Shown: positions 8,610 through 17,123 of the stretch, piece by piece
How the letters are laid out: each line of letters opens with the position of its first letter
Numbering within the stretch: the first letter of the stretch is position 1
Assembly: GCA_023460855.1 (NCBI GenBank)
Contig: JAEWOS010000019.1
Span: forward strand, 32,122 to 96,121
DNA length: 64,000 bases
Reading direction: 5' to 3'
Source: Bacteroidota bacterium
Lineage (GTDB): Bacteria; Bacteroidota; Bacteroidia; Flavobacteriales; Weeksellaceae
The notes under the pieces: model-generated
The model's database searches: none
Told to the model about the DNA's origin: nothing
What the model saw: only the letters and a program-made list of their open reading frames with translations
Position numbers and translations under genes: made by a program

Positions 8610-9254
8610 ATGGTTTGTGGGAAGTTAAAAATTCTTGCTAATAGTCCTTCTAAGCAGAAAAATGCAAATATTCTTTTCGTAAAAGTAATCTCCTCAGCGG
8701 GAACGGGAAATACCAGCAATGAAGCAGGGAGGTTAAAGAAATACATGAGACAAGCCTACATTAATGTTAATATCAAAAATTTGAATCTTAATTTGTCGAA
8801 TGATGCTAATTTTATCTCTGAATTAAAAAGTAATTCCGGTATACACCAATATCTAGACAATAAGTTAAAGAACGCAAAATTTCCAGACGGTTCAACAGTT
8901 GGTTCAAAATATGATAACTTTTATAGGGTTTATTTTATTTCTGAAGTTATACCACTTGCTAATGGCTCATATCTCTTAGGCCAAGCAGATAACATACCGT
9001 CAAAGACTGTTTTTGTCTTAAACTTGCAAGCCACAGCAACAGCAGCAGGTGTACCATTTGAATCTGTAAAAACCACTGGCACTCATGAGCTTCTGCACGC
9101 AATTGGACTCTATCACACATTTGATAATAACGGTCCTCTTACATTTAAGAAATTTAATACAGATAATATTATGGATTATTATTCTCCTTCAACTTCTATT
9201 ATAGCAAAACAAACATATAAATGGCAATGGGAAATTTTGAAAACCAAAGTTTGA
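8610..9254 (+). CDS. Metzincin-type zinc protease domain, N-terminally truncated T6SS effector
   Basis: The frame is open from 8568, directly after the stop of the preceding remnant and in the same frame (reads TFTTDQTIEVLADDMVCG). The first ATG is 8610, giving 214 residues. It holds the metzincin zinc signature H159-E160-L-L-H163-A-I-G166-L-Y-H169 (HExxHxxGxxH) and a downstream Met-turn candidate NIMDYYSP (Met188). There is no signal peptide or delivery leader, so as it stands it cannot be a standard VgrG cargo; it looks like the catalytic tip of a larger effector. Protease activity follows from the complete motif; whether the fragment is expressed is doubtful. Its end overlaps the next gene by 34 bases. 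Confidence 0.68.
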   Translation: MVCGKLKILANSPSKQKNANILFVKVISSAGTGNTSNEAGRLKKYMRQAYINVNIKNLNLNLSNDANFISELKSNSGIHQYLDNKLKNAKFPDGSTVGSKYDNFYRVYFISEVIPLANGSYLLGQADNIPSKTVFVLNLQATATAAGVPFESVKTTGTHELLHAIGLYHTFDNNGPLTFKKFNTDNIMDYYSPSTSIIAKQTYKWQWEILKTKV

Positions 9255-9940
9255 TATTTTTCTTAATCTTTTTTTCCACACAATTTCTTTTTAGTTGTAC
9301 TGACCAGAAAAATAAGCAGGAAATAAACTTAAAATCTCAAAAAAACAACTCAATGGAAAATCATGAAATTCCAAAAAGATTTGACATACAAAGTTATGAG
9401 TCGAAAATAAAAAAAGATCCATTTTATGAAGGTTATCAAAAAGATTCAAAAACTTTTGTTAAACAGTACCATATCTTAAAGAATGGGTATGTAGAAGAAA
9501 ATTACACAAAGGAAATTGTACAGAATTATGTTGAAGAAATAATTACTGAAGATCGGTTTAGGACTGTTTATACATTCGATAACAAAGGTATTTTGTATTC
9601 TATCAAAAAATATTTTGGCAATAATTTAGAGATAGGTGAATGGATTTATTTTCAGGATGAGAAGAAAACAAATTTGGAAGATAAAGATTCAGGATATCAA
9701 TTTTTGATACATGATGTTATTAATTATGCAAAAAGTAAAAATTTGAATCTTTTAAAGACCGGCGATATTGAAAGAATCCGGTACCATGAACAAAATTTCC
9801 CAGCTTGGAAAATTAAGTGGAACACTGGTACCTTAAGTGCGGATGGTGAATCATATCTTTTCAAAGAAATCATTTTAGACGGAAAAACAGGTAGAGAGCT
9901 AGAATCCAAAGATTTCTTTCTGAACCCGCTGGCAAGATAG
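9221..9940 (+). CDS. Lipoprotein, probable immunity partner of the metzincin domain
   Basis: 239 residues starting inside the preceding gene (34-base overlap, different frame), which argues for translational coupling. The N-terminus has a hydrophobic stretch ending LFSC (Cys26), a lipobox. The mature protein is Lys/Tyr-rich; its centre (YTFDNKGILYSIKKYFGN) is reminiscent of YD/MORN-like strand repeats, but I recognise no family. The effector-domain/lipoprotein order repeats that of the intact pair upstream, so immunity is the likeliest role. Composition is AT-rich. A second ATG two codons in (9227) is equally usable. Confidence 0.58.
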   Translation: MAMGNFENQSLIFFLIFFSTQFLFSCTDQKNKQEINLKSQKNNSMENHEIPKRFDIQSYESKIKKDPFYEGYQKDSKTFVKQYHILKNGYVEENYTKEIVQNYVEEIITEDRFRTVYTFDNKGILYSIKKYFGNNLEIGEWIYFQDEKKTNLEDKDSGYQFLIHDVINYAKSKNLNLLKTGDIERIRYHEQNFPAWKIKWNTGTLSADGESYLFKEIILDGKTGRELESKDFFLNPLAR

Positions 9941-10007
9941 AAACTGTTCCACAAAAAGTGTGTAAATTAAAAAGTTAGGGCTGGGATTTTATAATCTGCG
10001 TCTTTCT

Positions 10008-10139
10008 TCAAAAATCAAAATTAATTGGTTTAAGACGATATCCAATAATAACCAGAATTACGAACCCGAATATTAAAACATTCAAGACAGCATTTATAGA
10101 AAGATCAGTGGCTTTTGGAAAAAAAACAAATTCACCCAA
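10008..10139 (-). pseudogene. C-terminal remnant of a membrane protein
   Basis: Minus-strand frame from TTG 10139 (directly after an in-frame stop) to the stop at 10008. It reads EFVFFPKATDLSINAVLNVL followed by a clear transmembrane helix (IFGFVILVIIGY) and a basic tail. There is no plausible start region, so it is either the 3' end of a lost gene or chance. A membrane-protein tail would fit another lost immunity gene, but that is speculation. Confidence 0.3.
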
Positions 10140-10414
10140 TCAAAATCATTTAGTTTTAAATGGAAAAGTATAGGAATTGCCCAAACCTGTTCATACGCAA
10201 GTTATCTCAAACACTATGGGCTTTTTATTGTTCTCCCAAAAGGTTGAATATAGAATTCCATCTGAAGAAAACTATATAACTGAGGGGAGTATTTGGCTTG
10301 GCTCATACATGGTGAAGTTCGATAATGATCTCCAAAAATCTTACTGTTTGGAAGTGGTGCCCGAATTAAAACGAATTCTTTATTAGGTAATATTCTAATT
10401 TCACTGTGTTCAGA

Positions 10415-10428
10415 TCGTAATTCTGCGA
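10415..10428. promoter_or_regulatory. Degenerate copy of the inverted repeat upstream of the LysM-like gene
   Basis: TCGTAATTCTGCGA matches TCGTAATTTTACGA at 12 of 14 positions and lies 109 bases before the perfect copy at 10524. The paired arrangement mirrors the hcp upstream region. Confidence 0.4.
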
Positions 10429-10523
10429 TAGTTAAATTCCACCGTTACTCCCTGCTTTCACGTGCTAATGTAGCTTTCGGGGATTCTTAAGAGCATAATC
10501 TGAAGTTTACCGGCATAAAACTG

Positions 10524-10537
10524 TCGTAATTTTACGA
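10524..10537. promoter_or_regulatory. 14-bp inverted repeat TCGTAA-TT-TTACGA upstream of the LysM-like gene
   Basis: Perfect copy of the hcp-upstream repeat with matching flanks (AAACTG before, TGG after), 55 bases before the ATG at 10593. A weak -7-like TAATTTTA follows at 10561, so the site would cover or border the -33 region of such a promoter. Confidence 0.55.
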
Positions 10538-10592
10538 TGGTATTATTGAGATCATACGGCTAATTTTATAGCTTACACAAAAACCGATTCCG

Positions 10593-11501
10593 ATGCCGGC
10601 TTTCCCTTATATAAAAGTTAAGACAGATTCGATTGTCGATCTGGAGAAAATTTCTGACAAATACGCGCTTACTGTTGAAGAAATTTTGAATTTTCACAAC
10701 AAACACTGCCGCGTTCACGAACCGATGCCGGAGCAATTGCCAAAAATCGTGGAATTGAAAATGCCGTCAGCAAATTCACATAAAAGCTATGGCATTTCAA
10801 TAAAATACCCTTTGCGCCAGCTTCAGATCCATTATACATTTGAAATCGAAAGATCGGGTAAAGGAACGTTGCAGATTTCCCGGGGAAGAACCTGCGTCAA
10901 CAATCAGGAGTTTGAGAGCCAGATTGAAAAACTCGCTGAAACGGCGTCGGAAGCGCTGTTTCCTTTACAGCTGTCGCTTCACAGCAATGGTTCTGTTGAT
11001 AAAATCTTAAATCACAATGATATACTAACGCGATGGAAGGCGGAGGTACAGCCTAAATTATATCAGTATTATCTAGGAGATGTGTCGGAGGATCTCATCA
11101 AAAAGATTGACCATTCCTTTACTAAACTGGAGTCCGACACTTCGCTTTTGATGAAAAATGCTCTTTTTCAGTTATTTTTTCAGCCTGTTTACCAACGATA
11201 CAACGGACTGTCCAAAAAACAGCAATTCCAGTTTTACTTTCCGTCATTGTACCGGGTTGTTGATTACGATGCGGACTGGACGCTGGATCATGAGTTTACC
11301 CAAAGCAGCAAAATCGCACTGAGAATCAATGGGACAGAAAAAAATAATCTTTGCGGAATGGAAAAGAACAAAGGAACGGTTGATCTGCTATACAAATTTC
11401 ATCGCGAAAGTCACGATATTTTTTCAATTACCGGAACACTATCTTATTTCGAAAATAATGAAGAACAAATGATTGATATTCAAATTTTCGAATTGAAATA
11501 A
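10593..11501 (+). CDS. LysM-like N-terminal domain protein, putative T6SS accessory
   Basis: 302 residues, soluble, no signal peptide. Residues 12-45 (VDLEKISDKYALTVEEILNF) have the alternating hydrophobic pattern of a LysM module; the rest is unrecognised, with FYFPSLYRVVDYDADW and a C-terminal beta-rich part. G+C is back to the window average, unlike the AT-rich cargo genes before it. The reason to link it to secretion is the upstream inverted repeat shared with hcp. Cytoplasmic LysM-like proteins exist in phage-tail-like systems, where they bind tail components, so an assembly or cargo-loading role is possible. No firm function. Confidence 0.6.
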   Translation: MPAFPYIKVKTDSIVDLEKISDKYALTVEEILNFHNKHCRVHEPMPEQLPKIVELKMPSANSHKSYGISIKYPLRQLQIHYTFEIERSGKGTLQISRGRTCVNNQEFESQIEKLAETASEALFPLQLSLHSNGSVDKILNHNDILTRWKAEVQPKLYQYYLGDVSEDLIKKIDHSFTKLESDTSLLMKNALFQLFFQPVYQRYNGLSKKQQFQFYFPSLYRVVDYDADWTLDHEFTQSSKIALRINGTEKNNLCGMEKNKGTVDLLYKFHRESHDIFSITGTLSYFENNEEQMIDIQIFELK

Positions 11502-11571
11502 GTTGGTTATGTCAGAATGTTAATCAACATACTGAGTCAAAAGTATAACGAAACAGCAGCAATACGGAACT

Positions 11572-13728
11572 TTATTCCTTCTCAAATCCCTTGTTCACGA
11601 GCAATGGCTTTAGCTCCGGATCTTTTCCCGTATAATTCCGGAAAGCATCGTTAAGGTCGACGCTGTTGCCTACCGATAAAATATATTCCCGGAAACGGTC
11701 ACCGTTTGCACGCGTCATGCCACCGTTTTTCTCGATATAATCCCAGGCCGAAGCATTTAGTACATCACTCCACATATAAGCATAATATCCTGCAGAATAT
11801 CCACCTCCCCAAATGTGATTGAAATACGGCGTGTGATAACGCGGCGGAACTTCGGGCAAATTAAAACCGTATTTCGACAGCACACCTCTTTCAAATTCGA
11901 GCGCAGGCGCAAGTTGATTTTCATTGGTAAGTGAATGCCAGTTCATATCCAGCGTTGCAGCAGAAACCAGTTCCGTGGTAGAGTAGCCCTGATTGAATGC
12001 CGAAGCATTCTTAATCTTTTCAACTAAAGTTTTAGGCATAGGCTTTTTGGTCTGATAATGAACCGCATAATTCTTTAAAACAGCGGGATCAAGCGCAAAA
12101 AATTCATTGATTTGTGAAGGGAATTCTACAAAATCGCGCGGTGTATTAGTGCCGGAGATGCTCGTATATTTCTGGTCGGCAAAAAGTCCGTGAAGCGTAT
12201 GCCCGAATTCGTGAAACATCGTCGTTACATCATCATAAGAAATCAGTGACGGTTTTCCGGGCGCGGGTTTCTGGTAATTAAACACATTCACGATCACCGG
12301 TTTCTGATTGAGCAGATGCGACTGCTCTACAAAATTACTCATCCACGCACCGCCGCTTTTATTGCTGCGCGTGTAAAAATCGAGGTAATATAAAGCAAGC
12401 GATGTTCCGTCACGGTCAAAAACTTCATAAGTAACTACATCCGGATGATAAACAGGCAAATCTGTTCTTTTTTTAAACGTAATTCCGTAAAATTTCTCGG
12501 CTGCGAAGAAAACGCCTTTTTCCAGCACGGTGCCCACTTCAAAATACGGCTTGATTTCATTTTCGTCGAGATCATATTTTGCTTTTCTTACCTGTTCGCT
12601 GTAATAATTCCAGTCCCACGGCGCAACAGTAAATCCTCTCTTTTGCGAATCGATTAAATCCTGTATTTCATCCCGTTCACGTTTTGCGGTTTCCAGAGCC
12701 GGTGCTGCAAGCTGCGCAAGCAAATTCATGGCTTCACCCGGATTTTCGGCCATCTGATCCTGCAGTTTCCATTCGGCAAAAGATTTTTTTCCCAAAAGCT
12801 GTGCTTTTTGCAGTCGCAGTCTCGCCATTTTTTCAATTACCGGTCTTGTGTCGTTCGCATCTCCTTTTTCCGCCCTGTACCACGATGCTTTAAAAAGTTT
12901 TTCGCGTGTTGCGCGGTTATTCAGATTCTGAAGAAGCGGCTGTTGTGTAGTGTTCAGCAGCTGCAGCAGATATTTTCCTTCCAGACCGGCATCTTTTGCA
13001 TCGGCCGCCGCCGCAGCAATTTCATCTTTGCTTAGGCCGTCCAGTTCTTTTACGTCGTTGATTACAACGCCGCCTTTTTTACGTGCTTCTAGGAGTTTGG
13101 TGCTGAATTCAGTTGTGAGCGAGGCTAGTTCTTCGTTGATGGTTTTAAGCTGTTCCTTTTTTGCGGCAGTCAAGCTGGCTCCGGCAATTTCAAATTTTTG
13201 AAGATAATATTCGGTAAGCCTTTTCTCTTCACCGGAAAGACTGTTGAGGTTTATGGATTTGATTCTGTTGTAAAGTGCATCATTCAGATAAATTTTATCA
13301 CTCTGAGCAGCAAATTGCGGTGCGAATTCAGCATCAAGAGACTGTAAGGTAGGATTGGTATTGCTGTCTTTTAAATTTTCAAAAATTATTCTCGCGCGCT
13401 GCAGTACTTCGCCGCTCAGTTCCAGTGGCAGAACGGTATTTTCAAAAGTTGGCGCTTCTTTGGATGCAGTAATTTGCTGAATTTCAAATATCTGCTGTTT
13501 CAGCCCGTATTCGAATGCAGGTTTAAAGTGTGCATCTTTTATTTTGTCGAATTGCGGCGCCTGATACTGCAGGCTGCTTTTTTTCATAAAAGGATTGTCT
13601 GCAAGAGCGGCATCAATTACAGGTGCAGTGGTATTCGTTTGTTCGGTATTATTCACGGTGGTACATTGTATGTTAACAGCCAGTATTCCTGCCAGGAAAT
13701 ACGAAGCAATATGGAGTGGATATTTCAT
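11572..13728 (-). CDS. dcp: M3 family peptidyl-dipeptidase Dcp
   Basis: 718 residues, the usual size of Dcp. The zinc motif is H506-E507-F-G-H510 within MFHEFGHTLHGLF, followed by the conserved FVEFPSQINEFFA and a C-terminal GGGYSAGYYAYMWSDVL, all typical of M3A peptidases that remove dipeptides from peptide C-termini. The N-terminus has a hydrophobic segment ending NIQCTT, a weak lipobox (Cys22), so export to the periplasm as a lipoprotein is likely, as in other Bacteroidota. Stands alone between two plus-strand genes. Confidence 0.93.
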   Translation of the reverse strand: MKYPLHIASYFLAGILAVNIQCTTVNNTEQTNTTAPVIDAALADNPFMKKSSLQYQAPQFDKIKDAHFKPAFEYGLKQQIFEIQQITASKEAPTFENTVLPLELSGEVLQRARIIFENLKDSNTNPTLQSLDAEFAPQFAAQSDKIYLNDALYNRIKSINLNSLSGEEKRLTEYYLQKFEIAGASLTAAKKEQLKTINEELASLTTEFSTKLLEARKKGGVVINDVKELDGLSKDEIAAAAADAKDAGLEGKYLLQLLNTTQQPLLQNLNNRATREKLFKASWYRAEKGDANDTRPVIEKMARLRLQKAQLLGKKSFAEWKLQDQMAENPGEAMNLLAQLAAPALETAKRERDEIQDLIDSQKRGFTVAPWDWNYYSEQVRKAKYDLDENEIKPYFEVGTVLEKGVFFAAEKFYGITFKKRTDLPVYHPDVVTYEVFDRDGTSLALYYLDFYTRSNKSGGAWMSNFVEQSHLLNQKPVIVNVFNYQKPAPGKPSLISYDDVTTMFHEFGHTLHGLFADQKYTSISGTNTPRDFVEFPSQINEFFALDPAVLKNYAVHYQTKKPMPKTLVEKIKNASAFNQGYSTTELVSAATLDMNWHSLTNENQLAPALEFERGVLSKYGFNLPEVPPRYHTPYFNHIWGGGYSAGYYAYMWSDVLNASAWDYIEKNGGMTRANGDRFREYILSVGNSVDLNDAFRNYTGKDPELKPLLVNKGFEKE

Positions 13729-13814
13729 TGATTGCTATTTGAGCTTAAATATAAGTAATCTGAATATTTTTTACGGATTTCCAAATGATTTTCTAATTTT
13801 ACAAAAAAAGAACT

Positions 13815-14597
13815 ATGAAAATTATTCAGTTGATATTTGCCTGTTCGATTCTGTTTACGAGTACGTGCAAAAGCAGTGAGGAGAAAGTTACCGGAAATTC
13901 TGAAACGAAAGAATGGAAGGGCGATTTCGAAAGCATTGAAATTACCAGCGCTATTGATGCTGAAATTATAAAATCCGACGTTGAAAGGGTGGTGATTACC
14001 GCACCGAAAAATCTGCTGGATAAAGTGGAAGTGCAGAACGCTGGAGGTGTGCTTACCATCGGAATGAAAACTTCAAGCATGTTTTCACTTTCTCCGGTTG
14101 AAGGTGTAAAAGCAAAAATTTATGCTACAGATTTTAACGCAATCAAAGTAAGTTCTGCAGCCACAGTACAAGTGAAAGATAAATTTCTTTCTGAATCCTT
14201 AAATGTTGCCGTCACAAGTTCCGGGGAACTTTCCGGACATCTGGAAGCCAACGAATTTCATCTGGATATTTCGAGTACTGGAAATTTCAAGGGTGATATC
14301 TGGGCAATTAACCTGTACTGTAAGGCTTCTTCCTCAGCTGAAGCTGAAGTGAAAGGCGTTGCCGAACACGCAAACATCGAGGCCAGTTCTGCTGCAAATT
14401 TTGACGGGAAGGACTTTGTTGCTGACGCTGTTGAAGCAGAGGCATCGAGCAGCGGCGAAATTAAAATTGGTGTGAAGAACAGTCTCAGGGCGGAAGCAAA
14501 TTCTGCCGGTTCCATTGAGTATAAAGTAATCGGCAATAATCTGATGACGTATCAGGATGAACAGAACAGCGGAGGCAGCGTAAAGAAAATTGATTAG
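13815..14597 (+). CDS. Head-GIN domain lipoprotein (DUF2807)
   Basis: 260 residues. Signal peptide with lipobox LFTSTC (Cys19). The mature protein is the repetitive beta-solenoid of DUF2807: FESIEITSAIDAEI at the start, then repeated short strands rich in Ser/Ala and Glu (KASSSAEAEVKGV, EASSAANFDG, EASSSGEIKIG). Such proteins are cell-envelope beta-helices of unknown role, often next to anti-sigma or adhesin genes. Convergent with the KefB-like gene, only nine bases apart, with no obvious hairpin between. Confidence 0.85.
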   Translation: MKIIQLIFACSILFTSTCKSSEEKVTGNSETKEWKGDFESIEITSAIDAEIIKSDVERVVITAPKNLLDKVEVQNAGGVLTIGMKTSSMFSLSPVEGVKAKIYATDFNAIKVSSAATVQVKDKFLSESLNVAVTSSGELSGHLEANEFHLDISSTGNFKGDIWAINLYCKASSSAEAEVKGVAEHANIEASSAANFDGKDFVADAVEAEASSSGEIKIGVKNSLRAEANSAGSIEYKVIGNNLMTYQDEQNSGGSVKKID

Positions 14598-14606
14598 GTT
14601 CTTCGT

Positions 14607-16484
14607 TTAGCTCAGATCCTGTTTATCGTCCCAGGTCTGTTCATCATCCCAGTCCTGGGTGTCGAAGGTAAGATTGTCGTATGCCAACAGTGCCTCTTCC
14701 TGCTGAAGTGTTTCGCGCGTGGTAAAGCTGAGGTCATTATCCTCGGAATGCTGTGCGGCGAGTTTCCGTACAGAAGCGCGGTCAATCAGCATAAATCTTT
14801 TACCAAGTCTTCTCGCTGCGTATTTCCGGATTCCCACTTCACTCAATACGTCAATTGCCATATCTACGGCGGTTCCAAGCGTTTCACGGTAAATATTATC
14901 AATGCCGTGGTTCAGATAATAGTATGCGTCCGAACGGTTTTTTGCGCGCACGAAAACTTTTACTTTCGGAAACTGTTCACGCACCAGGTTTGCAATGTGT
15001 TTCGTGGTTTCCACATCATCCAGACAAAGCAGAATGAGTTCTGCTTCCTCAATTCCTGCAGCACGAAGTACCGGAATCCGCTTTGCATCACCGTAATATA
15101 CTTTAAATCCGTAGCTGCGCAGGAGCTTTACCCGTTCCGGATCGTGATCGAGAACGGTTGCAGAAACTTTGCTTGCTTTCAATAATCGTCCAACCGTACT
15201 TCCAAAATGTCCAAACCCGATGATGATGATTTTCTTGGTGGCAATTTTATTTCCGAGAATGTGGATGATGTCTTTTTCGTCTGCGCCTTTCTCTTCGAAA
15301 GTCTGCTCGGTTACTCTTTCATAAATCAGCAAAAGAAACGGGGTTACACACATGGAAATTGCGGTTACCACCATCATCTGCGCATTGAGTTCAGGCGGAA
15401 TTAAATACAGTTTTGTTGAATAATTCAGCAGGACAAACGCAAATTCCCCGACCTGCGAAAGCGCAAAGGCATAAAAGAAATTCTGCGTCTTACCGATTCT
15501 GAAAAAATTTCCGATGATATAAAGCACCATGAATTTTACAATCAGTACCACCACCACTGTACTTCCAATGAACATCGGATCGTTTGCGATAATATTGAAG
15601 TTGATGGTGGAGCCAACACTTACAAAAAATACGGCGAGCAGAAGTCCTTTAAACGGATCGATCTGTGCTTCAAGTTCGTGCCGGAATTCGCTGTTGGCAA
15701 GCATAACGCCGGCCAAAAACGCACCGAGTGCAGGTGAAAGTCCGATAGCTACCATTAATTCCGAAACACCAACTACCAGAAATAATGCTGAAGCTGTCAG
15801 AAGTTCTGTCATGCCGGACTTCGAAACATAACGCAAAAACGGAACGAAGACAAATCTTCCCATAAAAATGAGCAGCGCAATTCCGGCAATCACCGTAAAA
15901 GACTGCAGCCATTCCGGAAGTTTCTGAATGATGATCTGGATTTCATTTTCTTCCTTGGGTTCATACTTCGCTATAATCGGCAGCAATGCAAGCATTGGGA
16001 TTACCGCAATATCCTGAAAGAGAAGTGTTGCAAAAGAAGCCTGTCCCGCTTCAGTTCGGAACATATTTTTCTCCTGAAGCGTCTGAAGCACAATCGCCGT
16101 GGAAGACATTGCAAAACACATCGCTACGGCAATCGCATGTCCGAAACGCCATCCCGCAAACATGAAAATTGCGAAAAGTATGGCAATGGTCATTACCACC
16201 TGCGAAAGACCGAGTCCGACGATGCGTTTCCGCATCGCCCAGAATTTTCTTGGTTCCAGTTCCAGCCCTACGATAAACAGCAGCATTACCACGCCGAATT
16301 CCGTCGCGTGCATGATGTTGTCTGCCTCACTTCCGGTAAGTTTCAGCACAAACGGACCGATGATGATTCCGCCAAGAATATAGCCTATCACCGAACTGAG
16401 TCCCAGTTTCCGGACCAGCGGAACCAGTAAAATTGCTGCGCCTAAAAAGACGAGCGTTGTCATCGCCAGGCTACCTGTCATCAT
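14607..16484 (-). CDS. CPA2 cation:proton antiporter with RCK domain (KefB/KefC-like)
   Basis: 625 residues: about 12-13 membrane helices (to about residue 390) with the Na/H exchanger CPA2 pattern (SSVIGYILGGIIIGPFVL, GAFLAGVMLANSEFRHELE), then a cytosolic TrkA-N nucleotide-binding domain (KKIIIIGFGHFGSTVG, GDAKRIPVLRAAG) and an acidic tail (QDWDDEQTWDDKQD). Family members export potassium in exchange for protons when triggered by electrophiles or osmotic change. The ATG overlaps the end of the upstream KefF-like gene by 14 bases, so both are co-translated as in classical kef systems. Confidence 0.93.
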   Translation of the reverse strand: MMTGSLAMTTLVFLGAAILLVPLVRKLGLSSVIGYILGGIIIGPFVLKLTGSEADNIMHATEFGVVMLLFIVGLELEPRKFWAMRKRIVGLGLSQVVMTIAILFAIFMFAGWRFGHAIAVAMCFAMSSTAIVLQTLQEKNMFRTEAGQASFATLLFQDIAVIPMLALLPIIAKYEPKEENEIQIIIQKLPEWLQSFTVIAGIALLIFMGRFVFVPFLRYVSKSGMTELLTASALFLVVGVSELMVAIGLSPALGAFLAGVMLANSEFRHELEAQIDPFKGLLLAVFFVSVGSTINFNIIANDPMFIGSTVVVVLIVKFMVLYIIGNFFRIGKTQNFFYAFALSQVGEFAFVLLNYSTKLYLIPPELNAQMMVVTAISMCVTPFLLLIYERVTEQTFEEKGADEKDIIHILGNKIATKKIIIIGFGHFGSTVGRLLKASKVSATVLDHDPERVKLLRSYGFKVYYGDAKRIPVLRAAGIEEAELILLCLDDVETTKHIANLVREQFPKVKVFVRAKNRSDAYYYLNHGIDNIYRETLGTAVDMAIDVLSEVGIRKYAARRLGKRFMLIDRASVRKLAAQHSEDNDLSFTTRETLQQEEALLAYDNLTFDTQDWDDEQTWDDKQDLS

Positions 16485-16998
16485 GTAAAATTTCCATGAG
16501 TTTTTGCTTCTGAATAATGATGTCCTTTTTCGTGAGCGATTCAGATTCGTATACCACCATAATAGTGCTGATATCCGCTTTAAATGCTCGCAGCGAAACG
16601 ATGAGCTCGCTGATCAGTTGATCTACCGTGTACTGATATTTTCCTTCTTTTCCAAAGCTCGTCTCCTTGCTGACTGTAGTAACAAGAATATATATTTCTT
16701 TGCCGTCCAGCGGATTTTCAGTCTCAGGTTTTTGCCAGTCCTGATCGAGAACTTCGTTAAGCCATAATTTTAGTAGAGGCGGAATTCCGAACCAGACCAG
16801 CGGAAAGTGAAAGATAAATCTTTCGTATTCAAAAATTCTTTTTCGCTCGCGGAAAGCAGCTATGTGGAAATCCGGATAATCTTCATATAAGTCGCGAAAC
16901 GTGTAATGCTGGTGTCTTTCGTAAAAGTTTATAAGTTCGCGGTTGGAGGAAGAATGCTCCAGATACGGATGCGCAAACAGTACCAGTGTTGATTTCAA
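16471..16998 (-). CDS. NAD(P)H-dependent flavin oxidoreductase, KefF-like ancillary subunit
   Basis: 175 residues of the flavodoxin-fold NQO1/KefF family: STLVLFAHPYLEHSSSN (phosphate-binding loop) and the diagnostic FHFPLVWFGIPPLLKLWLNE. KefF-type proteins bind FMN and activate the neighbouring antiporter; they also reduce quinones. The direct overlap with the KefB-like gene strongly supports the ancillary-subunit role. Confidence 0.9.
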   Translation of the reverse strand: MKSTLVLFAHPYLEHSSSNRELINFYERHQHYTFRDLYEDYPDFHIAAFRERKRIFEYERFIFHFPLVWFGIPPLLKLWLNEVLDQDWQKPETENPLDGKEIYILVTTVSKETSFGKEGKYQYTVDQLISELIVSLRAFKADISTIMVVYESESLTKKDIIIQKQKLMEILHDDR

Positions 16999-17077
16999 TA
17001 TTCACGAATTTCTCAAAAATAATGAAATTAATTGAATTTAATGTGAAAAAAATTCACAGTTTCCTTCCCGGAAAGCA

Positions 17078-17103
17078 ATAAAAAAGGCACGGAAAACCGC
17101 ACC
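17078..17103 (-). terminator. Terminator of the LemA-TPM operon
   Basis: On the minus strand GGTGCGG, a TTTT loop, CCGTGCC (two G-U pairs) and TTTTTTATT, starting 21 bases after the stop of the TPM gene. Confidence 0.6.
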
Positions 17104-17123
17104 TGTTGATTCTTAAAAATTTT

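Larger units (their letters stand above)
9941..10592. other. 650-bp stretch without a convincing gene
   Basis: Holds the 43-residue membrane-protein tail at 10008-10139 (minus), a TTG-initiated 69-codon frame at 10177-10386 (plus) with no recognisable content, and two inverted-repeat copies near the right end. The bases just after 9940 (a TTCCACAAAAAGTGTGTAAA stretch) remind me of the termini of IS256-type elements, but no transposase or second end is visible. Overall it looks like recombination debris between effector cassettes. Confidence 0.5.

Noticed and set aside
10177..10386. 69-codon TTG-initiated frame in the debris region
   Set aside because: TTG start, no ribosome-binding site, no recognisable protein; kept only as part of the gene-free region.
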